The position numbers were made by a program, and so were the translations under genes. A stretch of 44,443 bases of DNA, taken from assembly GCF_015206885.1 (NCBI RefSeq), contig NZ_JADEXY010000014.1:1-44443 (forward strand). Direction: 5' to 3'. The notes beneath the pieces are model-generated. The model was not told the origin of the DNA. It saw nothing but the letters and a program-made list of their open reading frames with translations, and searched no databases. Within the stretch, counting starts at the first letter, position 1. Every line of letters starts with the position of its first letter. Below, in pieces: positions 32,752 through 41,582 of the stretch. The stretch is from Microcystis aeruginosa LEGE 91341 (lineage in GTDB: Bacteria > Cyanobacteriota > Cyanobacteriia > Cyanobacteriales > Microcystaceae).

Positions 32752-32799
32752 TGATCCCCCCTTAATCCCCCCTTGATAAGGGGGGTGTCGATCCCCCTT
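32752..32799. repeat. Dispersed CCCCCCTTGATAAGGGGGG palindrome with flanking C-runs
   Basis: CCCCCCTTGATAAGGGGGG (near 32768-32786) with neighbouring TTAATCCCC and GATCCCCC blocks. The same core is tandemly repeated at the right edge of the window. Confidence 0.85.
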
Positions 32800-32812
32800 T
32801 AATTCTAGAGCC

Positions 32813-32837
32813 AAAAAAGACAGGCAGGGAGCCTGTC
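32813..32837 (-). terminator. Rho-independent terminator of the 312-residue membrane protein gene
   Basis: On the minus strand GACAGGC and GCCTGTC form a 7-bp stem with a 5-nt loop, followed by six T residues. It lies about 25 bp after the stop at 32862. Confidence 0.88.
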
Positions 32838-32861
32838 TAGAAAACCAAACAAATTTATCTA

Positions 32862-33800
32862 TCAGTTGGCCAAAAATAGGGAGTTTTTTGCGTCAAATTT
32901 CCAAGCAATACCATCGGGATCTCTGATGCGACTCCAATCGGCAAATTCTGTTTCGGATTTATTTTTCTTGTTTCTACCCAAAACGGCCGGGGTAACTCCT
33001 AAACGTTTAGCCAAATCCGCCAAACTCATCGATGAGATGGTTTCAGATACAGAGGTTAGTGATTCTTCCCTAACTTCTGATTCTGATTGGGATAAAGAAC
33101 TGGCAGAACTGTTTAAACTAGGATTAATTATCTCCTCCGGTTCTTGAATTACCGTTTCTTGAACAGAGATTGCTGCAGTATTTTCTTCCTCTTTTTCCTC
33201 AAATAATTTACCTAAATTAGTCAGAGATTGGGAGGAGGAAATAACAGGAACCTCCGAGACAGAATTTTCGCTTTTTTCGGCGACAATCAGAGAGGATTTA
33301 GCCTCCTGGGATTGCTCTAAATTGGTCAGGGGAGATCTCGAGGCAGTAATCGCAGGAATTTGTTTTTCCTCTATTTCTTCTAAAGAGGGGTCACTCTCAT
33401 CAAAAATACTACCCAAGGTACTGGCGGTGATAAAGTAATAGGCCATACCTTTATCGCCTACAGCTTTTTTTTGCGCTCCAAATTCCTCAGCTTTTCTGTC
33501 TAAAAATTGTCTGGCTAATTTGGCCGTGAGATTGGCTTTTGCCGATAGGTCAATCGGGGTGAGACAACCTTGATTGTCCTGTAAAAGTTGATTGAAATAG
33601 GGGTTAATCACCGTCGATAATTTTGACCAGCGATAGTCTTGCCACACCTTGACTGCCAGAGTTAAGAGGAAGACAAGTAGGATCAATGGCCAAGCGGTAA
33701 AAAGAAGGATGATTAACACCGCTAGGGGAATGATGAGGACGAGAAACCCCGTCGTCTGACGATCGATAATTTTTCCAGTCATAATTTCATAAGCTGCCAC
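32862..33800 (-). CDS. Membrane protein of unknown function
   Basis: The 312-residue protein has an N-terminal hydrophobic hairpin (FLVLIIPLAVLIILLF and PLILLVFLLTLAVKVW, about 19-53). A cytoplasmic part follows with DLSAKANLTAKLARQFLDRK, which looks like a winged-helix-type segment. Then comes a low-complexity Ser/Glu-rich linker and a C-terminal SMSLADLAKRLGVTPAVLGR resembling a helix-turn-helix, ending in WKFDAKNSLFLAN. I do not know the family. It is followed by a terminator and preceded by GatD on the same strand (58 bp gap). A role linking membrane state and DNA or protein binding can only be guessed. Confidence 0.75.
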   Translation of the reverse strand: MAAYEIMTGKIIDRQTTGFLVLIIPLAVLIILLFTAWPLILLVFLLTLAVKVWQDYRWSKLSTVINPYFNQLLQDNQGCLTPIDLSAKANLTAKLARQFLDRKAEEFGAQKKAVGDKGMAYYFITASTLGSIFDESDPSLEEIEEKQIPAITASRSPLTNLEQSQEAKSSLIVAEKSENSVSEVPVISSSQSLTNLGKLFEEKEEENTAAISVQETVIQEPEEIINPSLNSSASSLSQSESEVREESLTSVSETISSMSLADLAKRLGVTPAVLGRNKKNKSETEFADWSRIRDPDGIAWKFDAKNSLFLAN

Positions 33801-33858
33801 AATTAAAATTCTTAATGGCTAGTTTGACTATCTCCTGCCATAAGTGTATATGACCAGT

Positions 33859-34662
33859 TTAGGCTTTATTGGTCACGCCGGTTAGTTCTAGTCGTTCAAA
33901 CATGGCAAATCGTGCTTTCAGGGCCAGAGAATCATCAAGTTTTGTTAAAAAAATCGGTTTTTGATACTTTTGTTCTAAAGCTTTTTGGATTAACCAATCG
34001 GCTAAAAAGGGATTTTTGGGTAGTAGGGGACCGTGAGCATAGGTAGCGATCGCATTGTGGTAAAATGCTCCTTCATAACCGTCCTCTCCGTTATTTCCGT
34101 AACCGGTAATCACCTTTCCTAGGGGAGAAACGGTCTGTAAATAGGTACGACCCCCGTGATTTTCAAAGCCAATTACTAGCGGTTTTTCCCCGGTCATAGC
34201 TTTAATTTCCTCGGCTAAGGGAGAGGCCGTAATTTCAAAAACCACGTTACCGATACAGCGTTTTGCATTGGGTCCAGGATGTTTACTTACTAGGTCTAAT
34301 AATCCTAATCCTTCGATTCTTTGACCGAAAGCTGGTTCGTAATAATGGCCTAATAATTGTGGGGAACCACAGGTAAAAACCCCCGGTATTCCTGCCGATA
34401 ATTGTTCTTTCATTGCCGCTGCTTTTCTACCCTGTAAATCCCGCATAACGATCTCCTGTTGCCGATCCTGCGCTCCACCCCCAACAATTATATCTACTTG
34501 ATAAAATGTCTCGGCTTCTGTTTGAGCATCTAGGGGAATAATTGTCACAGAAATATCACGCCATTGACATCTTCTTTGGATAGTAATAACATTACCTCGA
34601 TCGCCATAGGTACTCATTAAGGTCGGATATAACCAGCCGATTTTTAGTTCTAGTTCTTGCAT
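33859..34662 (-). CDS. gatD: GatD-like type 1 glutamine amidotransferase
   Basis: GatD supplies ammonia to MurT for amidation of the D-glutamate of lipid II in Gram-positives. The 267-residue protein is CobQ-like: DIIVGGGAQDRQQE, the nucleophile region GVFTCGSPQLLG with Cys98, GFENHGGRTYL and the catalytic-type His210 in YAHGPLLPKNP. The MurT-like gene lies 161 bp upstream on the same strand, so the two form a pair. Whether the cyanobacterial pair amidates peptidoglycan or another substrate is not shown by the sequence. Confidence 0.88.
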   Translation of the reverse strand: MQELELKIGWLYPTLMSTYGDRGNVITIQRRCQWRDISVTIIPLDAQTEAETFYQVDIIVGGGAQDRQQEIVMRDLQGRKAAAMKEQLSAGIPGVFTCGSPQLLGHYYEPAFGQRIEGLGLLDLVSKHPGPNAKRCIGNVVFEITASPLAEEIKAMTGEKPLVIGFENHGGRTYLQTVSPLGKVITGYGNNGEDGYEGAFYHNAIATYAHGPLLPKNPFLADWLIQKALEQKYQKPIFLTKLDDSLALKARFAMFERLELTGVTNKA

Positions 34663-34823
34663 AATTTTTTAGGGGATTAGGGAATTAGGGAATAGGGGAT
34701 AGGAGACAGGCTGCACCGCAAGTTTGTATAAATCAAAAATTATTACAAATATATGAACAACTGCGTGTAAGCATCTCACAAAAAAAGCTAATATACTCTT
34801 GCGCTTCTCTACCCCTTTTATTT

Positions 34824-36161
34824 CTACAAAATCTTTCTACCTGTGAGAATCTCTCGTACTTCTAACATAGCAGAATAGGTGGGTAAAATATGTAAAGTTT
34901 CCTCATTTTTGGTGTTATTAAGGGCAATTTGGAGCGCTTTTTTTAGATCAGATTCAACAATTAAATTAACGGGATAAGCGAGACTATCCTGACTATATTG
35001 TAAGCGCAAAGCCATGTCATAAAGTCGATCGCCCGTTACTACTAAAGTTGTTCCCAAACGGGTTAATTTTTCTGTATCCACATCCCAAATCCAAGAAACA
35101 TCCGTACCGTCGGGGATGCGATCATTGAGAACTAAGAGAGTAGTCGAAGACCTTTCTTTCTGTAAAATATCAGCCACTGCGCGAATTGTTTCATTCATAC
35201 CCACGGGATTTTTAGACAGTAAAATCCTAACTTTTTTACCCTCAATTTCTAATTCTTCCGCTCGACCAAAAGCTGCTTTAAAACCCTGAACTGTCTCAAA
35301 AATTTCTCGATCTTTAATCCCTAATTCTTGGGCTACTAAACCCGCCGCTAAAGTATTATATTTATTATAAACACCGATTAAAATCTGCGGCCAATCGTGA
35401 CTATGGAAAGCAGGACTACTCTTTTTAAAGCCGCAGCTAGGACAACTAAAATCCCCTAAATGGGAGAGATAAACTCCGCGATAATCCAAAGAAGCACCAC
35501 ATTTAGGACAGTAAATAGAATCGACAGCGTGGGGAATTTCTTCTAAATATAATTCTGGCTCACTTAAGCCAAAATATACAACTCTTTGGGGCAGTTGTTG
35601 ACCCAAATGGGAAAGAGTCGGATCATCAGCATTGAGAATCACTAAAGTATTGGTGGGTAGGGGAGATATGGCTCCTTGCCAACGACGACTAATCGTATCC
35701 ACTTCCCCATAGCGATCGAGTTGATCGCGAAACAAATTAAGAGCTAAAATAGCGCGAGGACGACAATCTTTTAAAACCAAAGGGAGAATATTTTCATCCA
35801 CTTCTAAAATGGCATAATCAGCCTTTAAAGTGCCGAATAAATTAGCATCGGCTAATAAAGCAGTGATTAAACCATTAATTAAATTCGCCCCAGTGGTATT
35901 ATGGGTGACTTTTGCCCCTTGACGCTCTAGAATAGTTCTTAGCAGTAGGGAAGTGGTAGTTTTTCCATTCGTGCCAACCACCAAGATTACCCCCCGTCGG
36001 ACTTGCCCACAAAGTAGCGGCAACAAACGGGGATGGAGACGACGGGCAATTTCCCCCGGCAAGACGCTGGCAGCCCCTAAACGGAGTCCTTTAACCACAG
36101 CAGTAACGGTTTTAGCCACCGCTACGGCTATCCCTAAACGGATGCGATCAAACAATTGCAT
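34824..36161 (-). CDS. murT: MurT-like Mur ligase (DUF1727) with zinc ribbon
   Basis: MurT is the ligase partner of GatD. The 445-residue protein has the Mur P-loop VVGTNGKTTTSLLL (61-74), the NLFRDQLDRYGEVD motif (142-155), a zinc ribbon with Cys218, Cys221, Cys240 and Cys243 (CPKCG and CPSCG), and the family C-terminal DUF1727 region with LSKNPVGMNETIRAV and LNDRIPDGTDVSWIWD. Length and start (MQLFDRIRLG) match the family. The N-terminal hydrophobic, basic stretch may lie on the membrane. It is the first gene of the murT-gatD pair. Confidence 0.9.
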   Translation of the reverse strand: MQLFDRIRLGIAVAVAKTVTAVVKGLRLGAASVLPGEIARRLHPRLLPLLCGQVRRGVILVVGTNGKTTTSLLLRTILERQGAKVTHNTTGANLINGLITALLADANLFGTLKADYAILEVDENILPLVLKDCRPRAILALNLFRDQLDRYGEVDTISRRWQGAISPLPTNTLVILNADDPTLSHLGQQLPQRVVYFGLSEPELYLEEIPHAVDSIYCPKCGASLDYRGVYLSHLGDFSCPSCGFKKSSPAFHSHDWPQILIGVYNKYNTLAAGLVAQELGIKDREIFETVQGFKAAFGRAEELEIEGKKVRILLSKNPVGMNETIRAVADILQKERSSTTLLVLNDRIPDGTDVSWIWDVDTEKLTRLGTTLVVTGDRLYDMALRLQYSQDSLAYPVNLIVESDLKKALQIALNNTKNEETLHILPTYSAMLEVREILTGRKIL

Positions 36162-36324
36162 GAACTGAGATTCTTATAGCTGTTTCGTGATTTTACCGCT
36201 AAAAGAAGACCGGTAAACGGGGTAAGTTCCCATTGATTCTTTCCTACCGACAAAAAAGACAGCCTATAATATAGGTAAGTTTGGGGCCGATTCTACCGCA
36301 CACGACATTTTAGGGCTAGAGCTT

Positions 36325-37515
36325 ATGGGTTTATTGACAAGATTGGGGATTTCACTGGGATTACTCGCCCTAGGCGGTACTGTGGGTGTGCTAGGAAATC
36401 AGTATTTAAGCAGAAAAGCACCCCTAGAGGTAAATAAATCGCCGGCAATTCTCCCCGCTTCCCTCTCTCTCCCTGTTATTCCCCAAACCGACGGTAATGT
36501 TAATTTTATCGCCCAGGCCGTGCAGAAAGTCGGGCCAGCGGTGGTGCGGATTGACTCGGCCCGGGAAGTGGCCGACCAAATTCCCGAAGAATTTAAACAG
36601 CCCTTTTTTCGGCGCTTTTTTGGTAATGAAGTGCCAATTCCCAAAGAGCATTTAGAACGGGGAACCGGTTCTGGGTTTATTATTAGTACAGATGGACTAC
36701 TTTTAACTAATGCCCATGTGGTGGAAGGGACAACCCAAGTAAAAGTGACTTTGAAAAACGGTCAAATCTATCAGGGTAAAGTTCTGGGGGTTGACAATAT
36801 GACCGATGTGGCCTTGGTGAAAATTGAGGCGGAAAATTTACCGACGGTGACTTTTGGCAAGGCCGAAACTTTAATCCCCGGGGAGTGGGCGATCGCAATT
36901 GGCAATCCCCTAGGCCTGGATAATACGGTGACAGTGGGCATTATTAGCGCCCTAGGACGCACTAGCAGCGAAGTGGGGGTTCCCGATAAACGGGTTCGTT
37001 TTATCCAAACCGATGCCGCTATTAACCCCGGCAATTCCGGCGGCCCGTTGCTAAACGCCAAGGGGGAAGTTATCGGTATTAATACGGCAATTCGGGCCGA
37101 TGCTCAGGGTTTAGGGTTTGCTATTCCCATCGAAACCGCCCAAAAAGTGGCGGGACAGCTATCTAGTAAGGGTAAAGCGGAACATCCCTACATCGGTATC
37201 CACATGGTGACGCTAACCCCAGAATTACGGCAGCAATTGAACGAAACTAAAGAATTAAACTTTAATATTGACCAAAATGAAGGGGTAATCGTCCTGCGAG
37301 TGGTGGAAAATTCCCCCGCTCAAAAAGCCGGAATGCAACCGGGTGATATCATCGAAACTGTGGCAGGAAATCCCGTTAAAACCGCTTCGGATGTGCAGCA
37401 AGGTGTGGAAACCAGTGCGATCGGTGGTAGTCTGGAAATCGAGATTAACCGCAGGGGTAAACAACAAACTCTCACCGTTCAACCGGGGGTTTTTCCCAGC
37501 AAAACTAGCGAGTAA
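36325..37515 (+). CDS. HtrA/Deg-type serine protease (HhoA/HhoB/HtrA family)
   Basis: Deg proteases degrade or refold damaged proteins in the periplasm or at the thylakoid. The 396-residue protein has an N-terminal membrane or signal helix (LGISLGLLALGGTVGVLG), a trypsin-like domain with triad His131 (TNAHVVEG), Asp161 (MTDVALVKI) and Ser238 (NPGNSGGPL), and one C-terminal PDZ domain with VIVLRVVENSPAQKAGMQPG. Cyanobacteria usually have three paralogues, and I cannot say which this is. It starts at ATG 36325 on its own transcript. The DNA just after its stop is insertion-sequence debris. Confidence 0.93.
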   Translation: MGLLTRLGISLGLLALGGTVGVLGNQYLSRKAPLEVNKSPAILPASLSLPVIPQTDGNVNFIAQAVQKVGPAVVRIDSAREVADQIPEEFKQPFFRRFFGNEVPIPKEHLERGTGSGFIISTDGLLLTNAHVVEGTTQVKVTLKNGQIYQGKVLGVDNMTDVALVKIEAENLPTVTFGKAETLIPGEWAIAIGNPLGLDNTVTVGIISALGRTSSEVGVPDKRVRFIQTDAAINPGNSGGPLLNAKGEVIGINTAIRADAQGLGFAIPIETAQKVAGQLSSKGKAEHPYIGIHMVTLTPELRQQLNETKELNFNIDQNEGVIVLRVVENSPAQKAGMQPGDIIETVAGNPVKTASDVQQGVETSAIGGSLEIEINRRGKQQTLTVQPGVFPSKTSE

Positions 37516-37549
37516 AGCAAATACCAGACCATCCTGGCAACTGGGGCAA

Positions 37550-38008
37550 AAAGTATTAAGTGTACGGTAAAAGGTGGACAGACTTGCGAGCAAGATGTGA
37601 GTCAGCATCGTTTCAGTATATAACCATGAGCAGGATGGAAAGGTTGACAAAGCTTTGTCCTAGTGAAACGTCAAGGCAAACGGGAGGGAAAGAACTTTGA
37701 GGAGAAGACTTATTTCATCAGTAGTGAAAGATTGTCTGCGGAAGCCTTTTTGAAGCCAATTCAGGGGCATTGGAGTATTGAAAATCAGTTAAACTGGGTG
37801 AAAGATGTCACCTTGAAGGAGGATAAACCGCCTCGGTGGGGGTCATTCTCCCGTTAACTGGGCGATTTTATTTAGTTAGTTGATTTCCTTAGTTCGCCGT
37901 GGAAGGTTTCGGACGGTTCCCTAAGCTCGGCGTTTATGGGCTAATCAAATTGAGACAATTTTTGCCACTTTTACCAAAGACAAAACGATTACAGGAGCAA
38001 ATCAAATC
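37550..38008 (+). pseudogene. Remnant of an ISAs1-type transposase
   Basis: In several frames this stretch encodes the C-terminal part of an ISAs1/H-repeat-type DDE transposase. A first piece reads CTVKGGQTCEQDVSQHRFS, a shifted frame VYNHEQDGKVDKALS, and the longest piece (37663-37857) KRQGKREGKNFEEKTYFISS and FLKPIQGHWSIENQLNWVKD. The tail to 38000 decays through further stops. The N-terminal two thirds with the first catalytic acids is absent and no terminal repeats are evident. It forms the left edge of the insertion scar between the protease gene and the lptC-like gene. Confidence 0.85.
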
Positions 38009-39727
38009 ATGAAAGCATCAGAAACCAGTCTTCGTAATTTACTTGAAGGTACTAAACAATTTCAAATCCCTCTATTTCAAAGACCTTATTCTTGGGACAA
38101 GCAAAAATGGCAGACTTTATGGGAAGATCTAATGAGTCTCTATGATAAGGAGCAAGAACCTCATTTTCTTGGTTCTATTGTCACCCAGTCAATTCCTGGA
38201 ACAGCCGAAGGTATATCTCCGTATGTCGTAATAGATGGACAACAACGTCTTACTACTCTTGCCATCATCATAGCGGCTTTGCGAAATTATTTACAAGAGA
38301 AAAACCATACAGAGTTGGCGGAAGAATTATATGAATACTATCTGATAAATAAGTTTAAAAAAGATGATGATTTTTATAAAATCTTGCCAACTCAAGGTGA
38401 TCGTGAAGCTTACAAAAGTATCATCAAAAACCAAAATAGCAGAGAATTTGATAACAAAAAAATATATAAGGCATATCAATACTTTAAGGAACGTCTTAAA
38501 AAGAAGAATTTTGCAGAGGGAGAACATAAACTCTTCAAAAATATTCTTTTAGAGCGTTTAATTTTAGTCAATATTACTTCTGATAGCGAAGAAAATCCTT
38601 ATCTTATTTTTGAAAGTCTCAATACAAAAGGACAAGAACTTACCCAAGCAGATTTAGTCCGCAACTATGTTTTTATGAAGTTACCTAGTGAACAACGAGA
38701 AGATATATACAAACAAAAGTGGCAACCTCTTGAAGCATCTTTTAAAAGACTAGCTACCACAGAGCCAATAAAAAAAGAGGAAGACTATGCTAAATCATTG
38801 ACTGACTCTTTTTGGTGCTATCTTCGCAAAGACGGTGAATCAATTAGTCAAAAAGAAGTTTATAAAGAAATTAAAAAACGCCTAGACAAAAATGCGGAAA
38901 ACAATAGTTTTAACATTAAAGATAAACTAGATGAGTTGATTAACTTTGCTGAATATTATCAGTGTCTTGTTTTTCCCCAAGAAAGTGAAAACAAAGACGA
39001 ACTAAAAGATCGGTTTATTCGATTAAATCGCCTAGATTTTGGTACTTGTCATATTTTTCTTCTCAATATCTATAAAGATTTTCAAGACAAGCATTTATCT
39101 ATTCAGGATTTCCTTCAAATTGTTGATTGTTTAGAATCATACTTTGTTCGACGATCCTTTGTTAATAAATCTACAAGAATTTTAGGGAAAATTTTTGAAA
39201 ATTTATATAAAGACATAAAAAAAGAAACTAACTCTAATAATAAACTGTTTAATCTCAAAAAAGTTCTGAGAGATTATCAAGGAGAAAAGTCATGGCCATC
39301 AGACGATGAATTTCGTGAAGGACTAATCAAAAAAGACATCTATAGTAAAAATGCCAAAACAAATGATAGAGTTAAGCTTATTCTGGAAACCATAGAACGC
39401 CGCATGACCAAAGAGATGGTTGATACTAAGAACCTGACAATAGAGCATATAATGCCCCAGAAATTAACAGCGCACTGGCAAGATATGCTTGGTGATAATC
39501 ACGAACAAATACATAAAACTTGGCTACATACTTTAGGTAATCTGACTTTGACGGCCGACAATTCAGGCTTATCTAATAAACAGTTTTTAGATAAAGTTAG
39601 TTTGTTGAAAGACAGTAATGTTTCTTTGAACAAATACTTTTATGACAAAAATGTCTGGAATAAGGAAGAAATTGAAAAGCGAGCTAATTATCTAGCTGAT
39701 CTGGCTATTGAAATTTGGTCAAGATAA
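38009..39727 (+). CDS. GmrSD-like DUF262-DUF1524 protein (putative restriction/defence nuclease)
   Basis: GmrSD-type enzymes are type IV restriction systems that cut modified phage DNA; related DUF262 proteins occur in other defence systems. The 572-residue protein has an N-terminal DUF262 domain with FQRPYSWDKQKWQTLWEDL (23-41) and the NTPase-associated IDGQQRLTT (75-83), then LIFESLNTKGQELTQADLVR. The C-terminal DUF1524 HNH nuclease has LTIEHIMPQ (His480) and HTLGNLTLTADNSGLSN. Both halves are in one chain. The gene is visibly more A-rich than the neighbouring genes and sits between transposase and group II intron debris, consistent with horizontal gain. The ribosome-binding site ACAGGAG precedes the ATG. 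Confidence 0.9.
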   Translation: MKASETSLRNLLEGTKQFQIPLFQRPYSWDKQKWQTLWEDLMSLYDKEQEPHFLGSIVTQSIPGTAEGISPYVVIDGQQRLTTLAIIIAALRNYLQEKNHTELAEELYEYYLINKFKKDDDFYKILPTQGDREAYKSIIKNQNSREFDNKKIYKAYQYFKERLKKKNFAEGEHKLFKNILLERLILVNITSDSEENPYLIFESLNTKGQELTQADLVRNYVFMKLPSEQREDIYKQKWQPLEASFKRLATTEPIKKEEDYAKSLTDSFWCYLRKDGESISQKEVYKEIKKRLDKNAENNSFNIKDKLDELINFAEYYQCLVFPQESENKDELKDRFIRLNRLDFGTCHIFLLNIYKDFQDKHLSIQDFLQIVDCLESYFVRRSFVNKSTRILGKIFENLYKDIKKETNSNNKLFNLKKVLRDYQGEKSWPSDDEFREGLIKKDIYSKNAKTNDRVKLILETIERRMTKEMVDTKNLTIEHIMPQKLTAHWQDMLGDNHEQIHKTWLHTLGNLTLTADNSGLSNKQFLDKVSLLKDSNVSLNKYFYDKNVWNKEEIEKRANYLADLAIEIWSR

Positions 39728-39759
39728 AATAACTAAAGATGTGCGAAACGTTTAGGCAT

Positions 39760-40010
39760 CAAATAAGGCTGAAATGCCTGAAATAATTGCCTAGTCAGGT
39801 CTTCAGTGAACAAACGGCAGCCAATGGAAGCCTAGAATCATCCGTAGTTAACTTGACCTTGAGTCAACTACAATGATATGTAGACAGCCAATGAATGTCA
39901 GGCTGTATCCTTAACAAGGGAACAGTCAAACGAGGAGCCGTATGAGGTAAAAGTCTCATGTACGGTTCTGGATGGGAGGGGATGGAGGCGACTCTATTCT
40001 CGACCCCTAA
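39760..40010 (+). mobile_element. 3' remnant of a group II intron (end of domain IV, V and VI)
   Basis: Domain V is recognisable at about 39935-39968: GAGCCGTATGAGG, the AAAA-containing loop, and CTCATGTACGGTTCT, a 34-nt-class hairpin. It is preceded by the bacterial-intron-like CCTTAACAAGGGAACAGTCA. A domain VI-like stem AGGGG...CCCCT with an unpaired A on its 3' side follows (39977-40008). No reverse transcriptase and no intron 5' end are visible, so it is truncated; its left limit is approximate. Confidence 0.8.
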
Positions 40011-41184
40011 TAAAATAGCAGCGGAGCGATCGAAATTGAGGCAGCGGTTACAATTAAAACTATCAATTGGGCGCGAGGCTGCCCTCCTAATCGGTTTGCT
40101 GGGATTAACGGCCTGTCAACCGCCGGATCCGCCGAAAATTTCGCCGACAGAATCGCCTAAAATCGAGGAAACTGGCCGCTTAATTCTCAATAATGCCACC
40201 TTAGAACAGGCTAACCCCTCCGGACAACCCCTCTGGAAAATTCAAGTCAAAAAAGCTACCTACACCCAAGACCAAAAAATCGCCCGTCTGGAAAATATCA
40301 AGGGTAATATCTATCAAGATGGGAAAGTAGTTTTACAGGTTAGTGCTGACCGCGGTGAAGTCTATAAGGAAGGCCAGGAAATTCTCCTCAAAGATAATAT
40401 TGTGGCTGTGGACCCCCGCAATAAGGCCATTATTAACGCGCCGGAATTGCGTTGGCTACCCAAGGAAGGTGTTTTAATCTCCCCCAAAGGGATCAAAGGT
40501 AGTCATCTACAACTAGAAGCTAAGGCCCGCCAAGGACGCTACGACACGCGCCAAGAAAAACTAGAATTACAAGGTCAAGTGGTGGCTACCGCCAAGGAAT
40601 CTCGTGTTGTCCTGCAAACCGAGCGCCTGTACTGGGAAATTCCGCAACAGGTCATTAGTACCGATCAAAAAGTCGCTTTTGATCGCTATATTAGTAAAAC
40701 TATTATCGATCGCCTTACTGCTATCGGCGGTCGTTGGGAAAGAAAAAATAATCAGGTTATCCTGCAAGAAAACCTCGAATATCGCTCTTTAGAACCACCT
40801 TTACAGATTTCTGGTTCTCAGGCAATTTGGAACTATCAAAATCGTACCCTAACGTCTGATCGCCCCACGGAAATTTTTCAATATCAAGATCAAATCACTA
40901 TTACTGGTAATCGTGTGGTGGTGGAATTAGGCAATCGCATCGCTTATCTCAAGGATGGGGTTAAGGGGATTAATCAGAAAACTGGGGCGCAATTGTATAG
41001 TCAGATTTTAACTTGGAAAATGTCGGAAAAAATTGTCGAGGCCGAGGGGAATATTATCTATGAACAACAGGAACCAAAATTTAATCTCACCGGCGATAAA
41101 GCGATCGGCACTTTAGAAGATAATAACATTGTTGTTACCAGTAGTTCCCCCGATCGAGTTGTCACCGAGATTTATCCCCGTTAA
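39982..41184 (+). CDS. lptC: LptC-like lipoprotein, start region altered by a group II intron
   Basis: LptC-type proteins bridge lipopolysaccharide from the inner-membrane LptBFG to the periplasmic LptA/OstA bridge. The product has a lipoprotein signal (EAALLIGLLGLTAC), then about 370 residues of repeated beta-strand units of the OstA/LptC kind: ILNNATLEQANPSGQPLWKI, IYQDGKVVLQVSADRGEVYK and LTGDKAIGTLEDNNIVVTSS. The start is uncertain. ATG 39958 lies in domain V of the intron remnant and ATG 39982 in domain VI. TTG 40036, with GGAG 9 nt upstream, lies just past the intron and gives a natural n-region (RQRLQLKLSIGR). I give 39982 as a compromise. Convergent with the ndh operon. Confidence 0.8.
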   Translation: MEATLFSTPNKIAAERSKLRQRLQLKLSIGREAALLIGLLGLTACQPPDPPKISPTESPKIEETGRLILNNATLEQANPSGQPLWKIQVKKATYTQDQKIARLENIKGNIYQDGKVVLQVSADRGEVYKEGQEILLKDNIVAVDPRNKAIINAPELRWLPKEGVLISPKGIKGSHLQLEAKARQGRYDTRQEKLELQGQVVATAKESRVVLQTERLYWEIPQQVISTDQKVAFDRYISKTIIDRLTAIGGRWERKNNQVILQENLEYRSLEPPLQISGSQAIWNYQNRTLTSDRPTEIFQYQDQITITGNRVVVELGNRIAYLKDGVKGINQKTGAQLYSQILTWKMSEKIVEAEGNIIYEQQEPKFNLTGDKAIGTLEDNNIVVTSSSPDRVVTEIYPR

Positions 41185-41199
41185 CAGGGAAAATTGGCC

Positions 41200-41228
41200 A
41201 AAAAAAACTCTCCCCAGAAAAGGGAGAG
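41200..41228 (-). terminator. Rho-independent terminator of the ndh operon
   Basis: CTCTCCC (41208-41214) pairs with GGGAGAG (41222-41228). On the minus strand the stem is followed by a T run (A run at 41200-41207), placing it after ndhE. It also lies just past the lptC-like stop. Confidence 0.85.
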
Positions 41229-41251
41229 AGGGGGGGTAAATATTTAAAAGC

Positions 41252-41563
41252 TTACCATTTGAGCAGATTAAACTGTTCCATATCGATCGTGTCGCGGTTA
41301 CGATAGATAGTCAGGATAATCGCTAAACCCACGGCTGCCTCGGCTGCCGCTACGGTAATCACGAAAATAGTAAAAATTTGGCCTCGGATATTAGCGGGGT
41401 CAAGATAGTTGGAAAAACCCATTAAGTTAATGTTAACAGAATTGAGCATCAATTCGATCGACATTAAAACCCGGACGGCATTGCGACTGGTGACTAAACC
41501 ATAAATTCCGATACAAAATAAAGCCGCCGCTAATAACAAATAATACTCTAACTGAATCTGCAT
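41252..41563 (-). CDS. ndhE: NAD(P)H-quinone oxidoreductase subunit 4L (NuoK-like)
   Basis: Membrane subunit of the cyanobacterial NDH-1 complex in respiration and cyclic electron flow. The 103-residue protein has three helices and the family pattern [20 protein letters not shown] with the conserved buried Glu, and [18 protein letters not shown] with the second Glu. It is the last gene of ndhA-ndhI-ndhG-ndhE, 19 bp after ndhG. Confidence 0.97.
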   Translation of the reverse strand: MQIQLEYYLLLAAALFCIGIYGLVTSRNAVRVLMSIELMLNSVNINLMGFSNYLDPANIRGQIFTIFVITVAAAEAAVGLAIILTIYRNRDTIDMEQFNLLKW

Positions 41564-41582
41564 GATACCTCTTTCTTTGGTC

